NCBI RefSeq assembly: GCF_041260155.1
Contig: NC_091931.1
Coordinates: forward strand, 48,245,433-48,309,432
Length of the DNA stretch: 64,000 nt
Direction: 5' to 3'
From: Ptychodera flava
Taxonomy: Eukaryota > Hemichordata > Enteropneusta > Ptychoderidae
Within the stretch, counting starts at the first letter, position 1; every line of letters starts with the position of its first letter. This document shows, piece by piece, positions 48,563-61,250 of this stretch. Made by a program: the position numbers and the translations under genes. The notes beneath the pieces are model-generated. The model did not search any database. It was not told where the DNA came from and worked only from the letters and a program-made list of their open reading frames with translations.

Positions 48563-49784
48563 AATTGATTTATAAAATAAAAATAATGAAAAAATCATCG
48601 AAAGTTAGCATTACTGGGGCTGTAATCATATTACATCCAGTGTACAAAGAAATGGAAGTGTGAAAACTGTTGATCTGTATTTACCATGCATTGAATCAGT
48701 CTCTCTCTAATTTACTACCTGTCAATATTGGATTATTTGAATTATCTGTTAGATTATTTACCGTACAGACACATATTACAGGATTTTTAAAAACATTACT
48801 AGGAATACTAACAATTTACAAAAGAAGCTCTTTCAACCTAACCTATCAGCATATTGAAGTCTTACATTAAAACAATGTTGCCAGTTTTTCAAGCTGAACA
48901 TTCTTCTCTTCAGGGACAAATTGAAGGTCACCAGTGTTTAGATATGTAGACTAGTATACATTTACATCTCTTTATCTAGTGCACTATATATGTACATTTA
49001 CTGTCCTTTTTCTCAGCTATCACATTTTGTAGTCACTGGTTATCACCGTGACTTAATATTCAGGTTATACATCTCATTTGCTGATGCTTTTTCTGTATGC
49101 TTAGTATAGATAGCTATAGTTCCAATTTTCAATGTGTGCTTAAAGATAATTTGCATCTTATGAAATCCTCAGCCTGGTATTTAAGCAATATTTAGAGCTG
49201 GCCTAATCGTGAGAGTTATCAACAAATTTGTTGGTTTAAACACAGTCCCTCTATATAAATCAGTGTTCAACTTTACAGCCACAGGATGTCATAGGTCAAA
49301 GTATGCTTCGTGATAAGTAGCTTTCTCTCCCAGTGATTGTCCTTTTCTAGATTGTGCTGCCAAGCACAATAAATCTTCAGGCCAAATATTTTACACTATT
49401 ACACCAATTTAAAAGTAGCAGCAATAAATATAATTTGAATTTTTATTTTGTTTGAAAGTTACAACTTTCTAAAAGAATGAAAAGAATAAACACTTTTTAC
49501 ACAAGATTTCCCTAAAATTTTCTGTATACCTTCAGACTTTTCCCCTGGTATTATTAAAATACACCAGTGTGAACTCTGAATAACAGTAAAGCCATTGCCG
49601 TTATGAAATCTTTATACTGCTAATGAAATTCCACTTGTAAAGTTCCTGTTAAAGCCCCATTAGCTTTATCTTTGAGCATATTTTTAAATGTTAGATGGTT
49701 TGAAAACTAAAGTAACTTATGTTTGACCATAGAGTGTTGTTCAAACATTGCTGACAAATGTACTACCTAGATTTTAACAGCTGT
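48563..49784. other. Spacer, nothing recognised
   Basis: AT-rich, no gene or repeat family identified. Confidence 0.35.
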
Positions 49785-49876
49785 TAACCTGTTCACCCCG
49801 ATCCCCTGTAAAGAGGTCAATACTCACCATTGATAACAATGAGTTTGGGCCAACCATGGTGGTGAAAGGGTTAAAA
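49785..49876. mobile_element. Very short MITE-like inverted repeat
   Basis: GTTAACCTGTTCACCCC at the left is mirrored by GGTGGTGAAAGGGTTAA at the right; TTAA lies at both borders. A related TTAACCCTTTCA...TGAAAGG pair occurs at about 50189-50276. Confidence 0.5.
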
Positions 49877-51762
49877 TAATTTTCAACTCACAAGTCCAAC
49901 CAAATTTGCCTCCAAGGATTGAAATGGTGACATTGTCAAAGACACTGGCTTAAAGATGGGAATCAGAAACACCTTTCCAAAGATTTGGTTGTATATTTGG
50001 GGTTAGCAAAAAGCTAAAATATGTAACAAGGGCTTTTGTTTGAGTTTGATTCTACTGTTTGTGCAAACCAAGAACTCTGTCACCTCCAAATGATTGACTA
50101 ACTCCTCCTATTTAACCTCACACATGAATAAAATCCATCAAGGAACTGTGTCAGAATGTAAGATGACAATGTTGTGTAGTCGCCTTTAACCCTTTCATTT
50201 GCAAACTTTGTTCCTGGCCTGTCCAATACAATTTTCAGTAAGGGTCTAGCTTTACCTGACTCTGGAAGTGAAAGGTACGATAGACTGGTTGTCAACATTT
50301 GAGAGCAATTCTGACATGAGAAATAACTCATCTTATTTTCATCTCACTTATATTTATAAACTTCATCCTGTATGATTTTCAGTTTCTGAACAAAGTCAAG
50401 TTCTTCTTCCAGACTTTGTTTCTTCTAATGGTAAATGCGTGTACGGAAAGTATGAAATGAAAATTTGTCTATAAGTAATTTATGCAGATGTTATACAAGT
50501 TAAATTTATTTAGAATTTATATGAAGAGATGATTTGTAATGTAAACCAGAGTTGTATTGGTTTGTTTTCAGTGTTAATGGTACTGTAGAGATGTATGTGT
50601 ACATAGTACAGATTCTCTTCTGCCTCTGCTACATGAACTAAATTATTCATACTTTAACAACACAACACAGCTTTATATTGGTTTTGCTCTGCCATACAAC
50701 AGCCATAGGTATGTGTGTTGAAATTTATGTGATGGTTTTCAAACATGAACATGACAGACAATTATATCCATATTTAGAGACTCTGTCAGCCAATGGAGAG
50801 CTGGTTCAGCAGAAAGCAAAATGTATCAACCAATAGCAGTAGTTCTTGCAGTGGCAGTTAGGCTTACAAGATTGAGTCGGTCACCGTGTAGCATTCTTAA
50901 CCATTTGCAGGTGTATCATGAGAAACTCATATAATATTATGTAAACTACTGGCTGTATGACAGGTTGTAAGACCTTTACGATCTGTGTTTAGTGTGTCAC
51001 TGCACTGACACATGTATCATTGTGTGAATGATAATCTATAACCAAAGCTTATTCAAGTTTTTTTTTGTACTTTGTTTACAGCTTTTCACTTGTAATCTTT
51101 GTCATATCCTGTCATGCACACACATTCTTTTTTCTGTCCCTCTACTTCTAATCGGAATTTTCTGCAAAACCACTACTTTCCTTGTTCCAGACATTGTATT
51201 TCTAATATATTTGCTATGTCAACCATACCGGGGGACATCACATTATCACTGCTGTGTTGTCTCAGTGAAGAGACTTACCAATATTCCATATCATAGTTTT
51301 AATAGCAACTGTTTTTCAGCTATCATTATCAGTTGACAGAATCAAAATTTGAAAGACATGATACTTAGAGAACAACTCATCAAGTTTCTCCAGTAACAAA
51401 TGTTTTTAAAACCTTTGTGAGTAATGATTTAACAGATATAGAAATACATGTTCATTTTAATTTTCTTTGTCATTAGCAGTCTATTTCAATGTCTATTTAG
51501 TCTTACCATCTTATTCTTCCATGAGTCGTTACTTTGACATGTGTATCGATTGTCTTGAAACTTTCTTAATATAACAAGAACAATAAAAACCCCTTTCATT
51601 GTTTTTGATGAATGGTAGGCCATTGTGCGTTGTGTATTTAATGGAAACCCATCTGTAAACCCATCAGATAGCTCCATAAACACATTTGAAATTGCCTACT
51701 AGTAACTTGTCCTGAATATGAGACGACCTTTAAAACTAATCCTTCTTTAAAGACCAATCAAA
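49877..51762. other. Spacer, nothing further recognised
   Basis: Only chance-like open frames. The 102-codon hydrophobic frame at about 51028 has no start context, splice sites or homology I can see. Confidence 0.35.
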
Positions 51763-52113
51763 TTAAGGCACTATGCGTCTAAGTGAAAGATTTAAACATC
51801 TGCTCAAATTTTCCTCAAGGAATATGTCAACTATACTCTTTCAAAATCAAGAATAAAAATTTGGGTCACCATGAAAATTTTGGCACTAGGGAAAAATTAA
51901 CCCAAGATTTACTGATATAGGAAATTCAAATGACCGCCATCTTTGTGTAAACTCTATGGAGAAAAATTAAATTTTCGATTTTCAAAAAACTAAGCCGGTG
52001 AAAAGTTTTCTTACACCAAGAGCTTTAAAATGATCCCCCACATGTGGTAGACCAGAAAAGAATTGTAAAAGTTTTAGAGTCTGAATATCTATCCACAAGG
52101 CATATTCTACCTA
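51763..52113 (+). mobile_element. R1 family MITE, full-length copy
   Basis: Begins TTAAGGCACTATGCG and ends GGCATATTCTACCT. The inner part matches 2652-3000 throughout, including AATCAAGAATAAAAAT and GTGGTAGACCAGAAAAGAAT. Confidence 0.75.
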
Positions 52114-52331
52114 CAAGTACTTTGGTAACAGTTTGTTTGATGCAGATATTGAACAATGGAAACAATTTTAAAAATTAAAGGAACCATTAGTCTTGACTTT
52201 TGTGAAAACTTCTGGAATATACAGACAGGGCTGTTTGCAAATGACATTGGTTTCTCAGTGGTATGCAGCAATTATCCAGTATCTGTAAACTTTTCGCTGA
52301 TTTTTTTGCAAATTTGCTTTTTTGACCGATT

Positions 52332-52540
52332 GCAAATTCTTGCTTTACTCCCCGAAGCATTCTAACACGGTTTGTCAATACAGTCTCTAGTATGTGTAAA
52401 ATGCAGAGTCATTGAATTGTAGTCCAGACCAGAATTCACTTGTCAACAATAACAGCACATTTTACTGGTGTACATGCTGAGTTGACAAGCTGAACACTGT
52501 TTATCTGAACATGTTTTCGGGAGTAGAACAAGAAAGTGTA
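52332..52540. mobile_element. R2 family foldback MITE, copy 2
   Basis: TTACTCCCCGAAGCATTCTA at the left, and GTTTTCGGGAGTAGAACAAG at the right as its inverted counterpart. The middle shares GTCCAGACCAGAATTCACTT with copies 1 and 3. Confidence 0.72.
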
Positions 52541-53084
52541 GTTGACAAATAAATCAAAAATAGTGGGGAATGGGGCGGAATTGTCTGAAGTTACTGCTAC
52601 TGGTTCATAATTACAACTTATGAATGATTGGCCCTCCTGTAGGAATCGGTGACAGTTTGTCATTTAGTCATCTTATTGTTCTGAGATTTACTGCAATATT
52701 AGCTGTTTCCCAAATTCTATTTCTGGCAGTTCCATTAAAGCTGGAAGATTTTCAAAAATTTATGATATTGGGTATTTCCATCGAATGTATCCTAAAAAGC
52801 AAGACACAAACAGCACTTCTATTTGACATATACCTTGTCTCAGTACTCACTGTACCATGCAACATTTTGGGGTTATAAAGATTGCATGATCACCTACCTT
52901 GATGGTTTTAACTGTCAATCGACGGACAGTAATGTTTTTTCTGGGTAAAATCGTAACACCTTTTTTACAATTCATGTTTTCTATAAAAAAACATGGTCCA
53001 CTAACTCGATGCATGATTTTAACCGGGGATTTTAACCAGCAAATCAATGTGGTATCAACTTCCCGTTTAAATCTTCCAAGTCTG
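52541..53084. other. Spacer, nothing recognised
   Basis: Overlapping frames on both strands up to 114 codons, with no splice sites or recognisable protein. Confidence 0.35.
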
Positions 53085-53370
53085 GTTCCCTGGCCCATTT
53101 CTACCGCTGGCTGCGCTGCTCACGAAATTAGGTTGGTGACACAGGCGCTCCTTAGCTGGTTAGTGCTAAGTAGATCGATTTTCGGTTTGATCTATCGATT
53201 CCGTAGTCGATATGCCCGCTACTGCAACCTAAATAATCACTAGGTTGCAGTGGCGGCATATCGATCAAGGAATCGATAGATCGAGCTGTAAATAGATCTA
53301 TTTAGCGGACTACCCGGCTAAAAAGCGCCTGTGGTTGTTGAGCTGAGCAGCCCGCCTGGGAGAAACCGTG
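53085..53370. mobile_element. Foldback 1 of a three-foldback cluster
   Basis: Imperfect arms: CTGGCTGCGCTGCTCA / TGAGCAGCCCGCCTGG outside, ATCTATCGATTCC / GGAATCGATAGAT and ACTGCAACCTAA / TTAGGTTGCAGT inside, around a TAATCAC loop. Rich in ATCGAT. Confidence 0.7.
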
Positions 53371-53409
53371 CAGGGCCAATATAAGCTCATCACACCCTAG
53401 GTAATGCAC

Positions 53410-53574
53410 GCCTACATATAGCTGCAATATTGTAGCCCTTGGTTGTGGGGATTGGGCTTCTGTCGTGCGGCTCGCGCCTTGCCCCAACCAGGTTGGTTTG
53501 GGGCAAGGCGCGAGCCGCACGACAGAAGCCCAATCCCCACAACCAAGGGCTACAATTATTGCAGCTAGCCTACA
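53410..53574. mobile_element. Foldback 2, near-identical arms
   Basis: Arms of about 57 bp (53431-53487 and 53498-53553) are perfect inverted copies, from TGTAGCCCTTGGTTGTGG to CGCGCCTTGCCCCAA, with a further diverged 20 bp at the outer ends (CTACATATAGCTGCAA). Zero divergence points to recent origin or arm correction. Confidence 0.85.
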
Positions 53575-53712
53575 TACTGCTCAGTAGTACATGTCACTAG
53601 CTTATAATCGTGCAAATCACAGGAAAATGGTACCAATCCTTTCTATCAGTTGCGAAACAAAAGTTTTTTGTATCTCAATTTGAGGGCGCGCTCGTACGTC
53701 GAATCACGGAGA

Positions 53713-54075
53713 AAGCAGGATAAACAAAGAAATAAACAAACAGATATAAATAAATGGACATAAGAGAAAACAAATTAAACAAGAAATGAAATAATTGGCT
53801 GATCAACACATACAACATATTCAAGATGCGACGTCAGTATCACTACTAAGTTTAAGTTTAGTTAGAATTGATCCTAAGGTCACATGTTGAATATGTCGCA
53901 TGTGTTGATCAGTCAATTATTTCAGTTCGTATTCAATTTATTCTCTTTATTCGATCATGTATTCATTCGTTTGCCTGTTTGTTTGATTATTTGTTTATTT
54001 GTTTGTGTGTGTTTGTTTGTTTTTGTTTGTTTATCCTGCCTTTAGTGAGTAGTCATACTGACGTCCAATCTTGAA
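53713..54075. mobile_element. Foldback 3 with TTTG/CAAA-rich arms
   Basis: GCAGGATAAACAAA at the left is mirrored by TTTGTTTATCCTGC at the right; inner arms share AATAATTG.CTGATCAACACAT. The phrase ATATTCAAGAT..GACGTCAGTAT occurs inside and again, inverted, at 54050-54078, so the structure is compound. Confidence 0.7.
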
Positions 54076-54180
54076 TATGTCGTGGGGGTGGCGGAAATAC
54101 TCGAAGGGGCCGGAAGGCACAGAATACCTTTCAGCGTCAGAAGGCAGATTTCAGTCTCTACTGAGTCTACTTCTCTATTC

Positions 54181-54284
54181 ATCTCTCTCTCTCTCTCCTC
54201 CCCCCCCCTCTCTCCCTCTCTCTCTCTCTCTCTCTCGTCTCTCTCTAGTCTATCAGATAGCTCTAGATAGAATAGTAGATAGAT

Positions 54285-54340
<56 letters not shown>

Positions 54341-54520
54341 GCGCTAGTTAGGTTATATAGTATATAAATGAGTCAGTCTTTCAGCGATTACCAATGCCAA
54401 AAACACGTACACACACAAACAAATGCATTCGGCACCTACATTCTCGAGTTTTGAGCCATTCACACGATTATCAGATATGTGTGTGTAGTTATGTTTGTGT
54501 GTGTGTGTGTGTTTGTGTAT

Positions 54521-54574
<54 letters not shown>

Positions 54575-54637
54575 AAGACATTTTTGTCTATATACATATA
54601 TGTTTATATGATGTAAGACATTTTGTTTGTTTTATAT

Positions 54638-54702
<65 letters not shown>

Positions 54703-54705
54703 TAT
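54181..54705. repeat. Compound microsatellite block
   Basis: In order: (TC)n at 54181-54245, (GATA)n at about 54279-54340, (TG)n near 54479-54512, (TA)n at about 54517-54570, and (GT)n at about 54646-54701. All coding frames here are repeat artefacts. Confidence 0.95.
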
Positions 54706-55021
54706 TGTAATAGAGTGTAAGGCATTGCCTATTTCTGCTCCAAAAATCCAAGAAGCATCGAATGTGTGGAACTGTGGACTGGAATGGTCAGAAATATCAT
54801 CTGATCAAGGTCACTGTGATCAGGTGAAGCAACACTAACGCCGAGTGAAGTTGTTTTGTTCTTCGTTCATAATCTTCTATCAATACATACAATTATGGTC
54901 GTTCCCTTCTTTACAGTGCTATTTTTTAACACATTTACGTTATTTTACTCTAAATAATACTTGACTCTTCATAACGTTAAGTCACTTTCTGATTCTTTTT
55001 CACCTTTTCGCTTTTAAAGTC

Positions 55022-55246
55022 AACTGCCGTATCTTGTTCTATTCCCGAAGCATATTGAAACTGTTACTATTAGTTTTAGCTTCTCAACATAGTCCCTCCA
55101 CGAAAAAACGCATTGTTATTGTTATGTTTAAATCTAATTCCGACCAGAATCACTTGTCAAAAATATAAACGCAGTCTACACAGGTATATATAATGTGGAC
55201 AAGTGTATCTCGAGCGTGCTTTGGGGAGAAAAAATAAGGAACTGCC
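55022..55246. mobile_element. R2 family foldback MITE, copy 3
   Basis: CTTGTTCTATTCCCGAAGCA at the left, and GTGCTTTGGGGAGAAAAAAT at the right as its inverted counterpart. The inner TTCCGACCAGAATCACTTGT matches the other copies. The most diverged of the three. Confidence 0.65.
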
Positions 55247-55914
55247 TTTGACGGTGAACTTGCAAATTGCTTGTATTATGCAATCTTCCCGTTATTGTCT
55301 AGATACCAACTCTAGAACTGGCTAGCATTATTTCTCAAAATTACAGTTGCATTTGAACCAAAAGTGTATCTTACGAAAATAATCAAATTATGGGAAATAA
55401 ATCGAAAGTTGATGCAAATGAAGAGGTGATTGGGCAACAATCTTGTTTGCATCACAAAGTTTCCTTTGATGTCATGTTTGAAACGCAAAACGCATACGAT
55501 CAGTGCACAGTGTACAGTGTTGAACTGCAGTCCTTAATTCACTCACCCAAGGTGTTAACTAATTAGGTGTTAATTATACGCCGTGTAAAGGTCACCGCTA
55601 CGTTTTGACTATTATGCAGATATATGCAGAAGTTCAACGTTGACTTAGAACGCTGGATAAGAAAGCAAGACCAAGAATTCATATTTAATGAAGTCGTCAA
55701 CCTCTTCTGCACGTTCTCGGTTCTACTTTTACGTATTTTTCCATGCATAGACAGAAGTAACATCTCGAGATATAATTTGTTTCGATGTTTTATCGTAGTG
55801 GGTTTAAGTTGACGCACAGACTGTGGTTGACAGAAACTGAAGAAGGAGTTCTGCTTTTCGCGTTGTGATAAAAATACAGAGGAGTACTTCAATTTTGATG
55901 GCGGTAGTCAGGCG
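55247..55914. other. Spacer, nothing recognised
   Basis: Overlapping opposite-strand frames (109 and 62 codons) without recognisable protein. Confidence 0.35.
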
Positions 55915-56055
55915 TATCCCAGGCACGACCTGACAGTCTCGTGCTGGGGCTACCAGGCTTTGACCTGGAGAAGGGGTTAGGCATTAGACTAGGAGCAGCC
56001 TTTCCCCTCCCTGCCGGCGGTAACACCCTCATGGGGTGCGAGATTTCGGTGTACT
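55915..56055. other. GC-rich island of unknown nature
   Basis: About 140 bp with a sharp GC rise and small hairpins (CACCCTCATGGGGTG; ACCAGGCTTTGACCTGG). I checked it by memory against U1, U2, U4, U5, U6, 7SL and tRNA patterns and found no match. Probably a fragment of an interspersed repeat. Confidence 0.3.
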
Positions 56056-57059
56056 ATCAAATCCGTTGTCGCCACGTTTTTTTTTCTTTCAAGGAAAGTC
56101 AAACTTATCTGAAATGATAAAAGAAGGAGTAACTAAAAGATATATATTATTTTATATTTTTAAACATAACATTGCAGTTAGTAGAATGTGTATGCCAATA
56201 CAGGATACGAAATAACATACTGTGAAACGTCGTTTTAACTTGCATCCTCTAGCTAAGTCTAGCACTTTGCTAAATCAAATTATCGCTTACTTAAACTTTT
56301 CCCTATATTACTGAGGTAACCTGATGTAATCTATGGTCAGGGTGTATTTTTAGGTAAATTAAAAACCAGGTGATTGCAATCAAAATTTGGGAACGGTAGT
56401 AATACATGCTTTAATTCGTCAGGCATTCAAGCTCGTTTGTTGCGCTGGTAAGTTCGATTTGCATGGGGAATGTTAGGTCGTAAATATATATGACTGATGC
56501 TATGTTAGCATTAAAATGTAATGACTTTTCCATAACACAGGGTATTTTTTCGTAAAACAGTCACTGGTTCATAGTACCGCAATTATTTTGTATGATGATA
56601 TAAGTCAGGAGTAGAATTCGTCTTAGTGAGGGTGCAACGGAGACGACGTCAAAAGGTCGATGTCGGATGAGAAAATCGTCCTGCAAGTTTAGGGGAGGGA
56701 TGGAGTTGATCCAAAAAGTTCCATCCGACCGTGGAGGTGGGAGAGATATCCGACCAATGGATTTAATTGCTATGAGAATCAATTTTTGTAAAATAAAGCA
56801 GGAATTACACACTTTCATTTTCATTCAGTGGACGAAATGTTTCATACAAATGCTATGTATTTGCGACTGCCCCTATTCTGCTTTGCTTCAAAAAGAGGAC
56901 CGTATCGTTGCATGGTCTTTTACTTTGTTGCACTGTGGAATTATATTTTGATAGTGCTTCACGTTGTCACCATTTTATCTGATCCTTAGAATAGGGACTG
57001 CACATGATCTTTTATATTTTAACAGTTGTTTCGTTAGCGGTTTGATACGAGAGACAGTA
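56056..57059. other. Spacer, nothing recognised
   Basis: No gene, RNA or repeat supported. Confidence 0.35.
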
Positions 57060-60000
57060 TAACCAAACCAATGTGGAGACAACTGTTTGTTTGGTTTGGG
57101 TTTTTTTTTTGCCCTTTTCGTACTTTTTCCAAACTCTGTAGAACCTATCTAGAGATTTGTTTCTTCCGCAGTGCTTTGGTTACTCACCAAGATAGTCCGT
57201 AAGTAAAGTGGTACTTTCTTGAGTTCAAGTTTTCCGATCTGCTGCCGTTCTGGTATAACGTGAGCTTTAGATGTGAAAGATTTATGAAAAACAATCATAT
57301 GCTTTTATGGAAATGCAGAGTGAGATGAGGTGACGAGAGAGCGTCGAGAAATTTTGCCTTTTTCTTGGGACAACCAAAAAGATCCAGCCGTGTGCGGCGC
57401 TTTTAGGCCGTCGACCTCAAACTGCCGTCAGCGTGCAAGACCGACACTAAAAGGCTGAATCTTTCCTTATTGTCCCGGATATTTCAAAGAAATTAACTCG
57501 CTTTGTGGACTAAGCTTACACACGAGCATCTTATTGACCTTTTTAGACAACACTGCTATCTAGCGACACAATTTTATCAATGAAAAAGCTCCATAGATTT
57601 GTGTACATTAATCTAATAAAAAATAACAGGGTTACATTCTTTTAAGAAAACATATAGCCAAGGAACAATCGTACATCAGTTCAATATTTTCGAAAAATAG
57701 GTGAGACCGAAAACTAGCTACAAGGCCATGACATACGTAACACTGTTCTGCTCTATCTAACTTGTTTGTTTGATGGCCTGTGTTGACCCGTGATGCACGT
57801 CAAACCAATGTGGAGACAATTATTTTTAATCCCCACCTCCCTTTTCGTACTTTTTTCCAACTTGTGTGGAGATTTGTTTATTATCTGGAGTGCTTTTGGT
57901 CATTCACCAAGGTAGTCGGTAGGGGAATTAGTATTTGAGTTGGAGTTTTCCGATCATCTTCGTGGATAACAAAGCATTCCGCCTGACAGTGAACTAATAA
58001 TCTCCACAAAGTTTCAACTGACATTAAAAACGGGTTGAGAAGACGCAAAAAATAAAACGTCCGCCAGAAAAAACCAAAACAAATCAAAATAACAAAGAAA
58101 GAAACAATTATCTGCACTTGGAATTGACATGGGGTCACTTAGGGTCATTGACCCCCACAAGTCACTGAAGTGAAACAGTTCAACGCAGGTCTTCCATTAC
58201 TGTTTTCGGTCCCAATTAATTGGGGAAAAATATTGAGCCGATGCCTGACAGTTTCGCAACTAAATGTTTTCTAGAAAACATGTAACACTCTTGGCTTTTT
58301 GATTCGAATAAGGTAGAATGCGCCTTGGGGACAATTATTTGGACTTTTAAACCTTTTCAATTCTTTTCTGATCTTTCACTTGTGGGGGTCATTTTTAAAG
58401 CTTTTGGTGTGTAAAAAACTTTTCCCCGTCTTTAAGTCTTTCGTTGAGGCGCATACTATCTTAATAATTAAGCTTACCTGCCCCTGGATGCGTTTAGCCA
58501 ATAATTGGCCTGTTGGACGACTGTATCTTGAGAAAAGGCAAATGACATACTTGAATTAAAGCTTGAACTTCTAAGTTTATTTATTTATTTGAATTTTAAG
58601 AGAAAAAACGGCAGAATTCGGTCGATTGTGGAAACTTTGGCCGCTCCGGCGGACCCTTGTTTTTTTAGTCGGTGAGCCCCAAAACGCCCCCACACGGCCT
58701 AGTACTCGACTCTGAAAGCTCTCTCCTCACCTGAATTTAGACATCCGTAGGAGCACAAACAACTGTTTTTATCACGTATCTTTCACATTATAATCTAAAG
58801 TTATACAAGCATGGCTGCATGTAAAAATATCAACTGACATTAAAAAGAGTTTAGACAACGCGAAAAAAGTCAGAAATATCAAAACAAATCAAAACAACCA
58901 ACCAACAAAGAAAAGATTATCTGCACTTGGAATTGACATCGGGTCACTCAGGGTCATCCTGGTCATTGACCCGACAAGTTCACTGCAGTAAAAGAGTTCA
59001 CCATGCTTTGCTTTTATTGGTCACCATTAAGGGGGGAATATTGAGCCGATGCCTGACTGTTTTGCAACTAAATGTCTTCTAGAAAGCATGTAACACTTTT
59101 ACTTATTTGATAGGATTCAAGTAGAATGCTTTAAAGCTCTTGGTGTCGAAACACTTTTCGCCATTTTTGTTTGTCGAAACTCGAAAATTGTATTTTTCCA
59201 AAAGAGTTAACACAGACTTGGCGGCCAGTTTAAATACAGAATATCGGTAAACCTTTGGTAATATGTCTCTCTAGTTCGAAACTTTGCACAGTAACCCTGA
59301 ATTTTTATTCTTGATTTTGAAAGAGTATGGTTGAAATATTGCTGACGAAACGTTTGAGCAAAAGTTGAAGTCTTTCATTTAGGCGCATACAACCTTAAAG
59401 TCTACCTGCCTCTGGAGGCTTTATTTAGCCAATAATTGACCTCCTTGGCGCCTGTACGTTGAGACAAGGTCATTTACATCCTTGAATTAAAGTTTGAACT
59501 TCAAGGCGAGTTTATTTATTTGAATTTCAAGAGGAAAAAAACCGGCAAAATTCGGCCGATTTTGGAAACTTTGGCCGCTCCGACGGACCCTTTTTTGGTA
59601 GGTGTGCCAAAAAACGCCCCCACACGGCCGAGTACTCGACTCTGCTTCCTTGAGGTGACAGCATTTTATGAAGCTATCTCCTCACCAGAATTTACACATC
59701 CCTAGGAGTACAAATACCTGTTTTTATCACGCACCTTTCACATTATTATCTAAAGTTATACAAGCATGGCTGCATGTACGAAATATTGGCATATAAAACT
59801 TTTCGCAATCTTTGTTTTCCGAAAATCGAAAATTGTATTTTCTCCATAGAGTTAACACAGAGTTGGTGGCCAGTTTCTTTGGTAATTTGTTCCTCTAGTA
59901 CAAAATTTGCACGGTGACCCTAAATTTTTATTCTTGATTTTGAAAGAGAATGGTTCAAATATTCCTTGAGGAAAGTTTGAGCAAACGTTTAAGTCTTTCA

Positions 60001-61250
60001 TCGAGGCGCATACTACCTTAAAGTATACCTGCCTCTTGAGCTGCAGTTTTAATTCCAAAATCGGAAAATCTTGGGTAACTTGCAATGTCTCTAGAACAAC
60101 ATTTGCATGGTGATCCCCGTTTTTTAGTTTTGATTTTGACAAAGTATGATTGGAATATTCCTTGAGGAATTAAAGATTGAGCAAAAGTTGAAGTCTTTCA
60201 TTGAGGCGCATACAACCTTAACGTTTACCTGCCTCAGGAGGCTTTATACCCGGTACCCAATAATTGACCTGCTTGGCGGCTCTATGTTGAGAAAGGTCAA
60301 TTACATGCTTGAGTTACAGCTTGAACTTCAAAACGAGTTTGTTTCTTTGTAGACTTTGAATTTCAAGAGAAAAAACGGAATAAAATTCGGCCGATTATAG
60401 CAGCTTTGACCGCTCCGGCGGACCATTTTTTTGCCGGTTTGCCTCAAAACGCCCCCACATGGCCGAGTACTCGACTCTGCTTCCTTCAGGGGACAGCATT
60501 TTCTGAAGCTATCTAGGGTACGATAGTGTTTAAATGTAGGTTCCCTATACATGGTTTTCTCTCGTACAAATATTGGCACAGTGACCCCCAATTTGTTTAT
60601 TTTGATTTTGACAGAGTATGGTTGAAATTTTCCTTGAGGAAAGCTTGAGCAAAAGTTGAAGTCTTTCATTGAGGCGCATACTACCCTCTAACTTTACCTG
60701 CCTCTTGAGCTGCAGTTTAAATTCAAAATATCGGTAAATCTTGGCTAATTTGTCATTTGTCTAGTACAAAAATTTGCACGGTGAATCCCTATTTTTAGTT
60801 TTAATTTTGACAGAGTATGGTTGAAATATTCCTTAAGAAAAACTTGAGCAAAAGTTGAAGTCTTTCATTGAGGCGCATCCTACCTTAATGATCACATGCC
60901 TCTTGAGTTGCAGTTTGAATTCAAAATATCGGTAAATCTTGGGTAGTTTTTAATTTTTTCTGGTACTTAAGCTTCAATTTGCACGGTGATCCTCAATTTT
61001 TAGTTTTAAATTAGATTTTGACAGGGTATTATTGAAATGTTCCTTGAGGAAAGCTTGAGCAAAAGTTGAAGTCAATAATTGAGGCGCATACTACCTTAAA
61101 GTTTACCTGCCTGTGGAGCTGCAGTTTGAATTCAAAATATCAGTAAATTGTTGGCAATTTGTAATTTCTTTAGTACAAAATTTGCGCGGTGAACCCCGAT
61201 TTTTACTAGGGAGAAGACTCAAAGATCCAGCCGTGTGAGGGCGCATTGAT
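57060..61250. repeat. Nested tandem-duplication array built from R1 elements
   Basis: Blocks recur in order. X (CAAACCAATGTGGAGACAA...) is at 57062 and 57803. Y (ATTATCTGCACTTGGAATTG...GAGCCGATGCCTGAC) is at about 58024-58310 and 58835-59110. Z (GCCAATAATTG...CCGCTCCGGCGGACC...GAGTACTCGACTCTG) is at about 58490, 59405 and 60235. Minus-strand R1 pieces separate them (58308-58464, 59129-59398, 59797-60020). From about 60020 a shorter unit of some 200 bp with the R1 right end repeats (60022, 60540, 60692, 60895, 61097). Overall period 0.74-0.92 kb. Confidence 0.8.
57365..57480. repeat. Foldback inside the array
   Basis: TTGGGACAACCAAAAAGATC and its inverted relative TGAATCTTTCCTTATTGTCCCGG flank a GC-rich centre. 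AAGATCCAGCCGTGTG recurs once more at about 61220, at the right edge of the array. Confidence 0.5.

Noticed and set aside
54071-54838. Several frames in the microsatellite block
   Set aside because: Peptides are Ser/Leu, Tyr/Ile or Val/Cys runs produced by TC, TA and GT repeats.
55915-56055. GC-rich island considered as a small nuclear or transfer RNA gene
   Set aside because: No match to remembered U1-U6, 7SL, 7SK or tRNA landmarks and no convincing A and B boxes.
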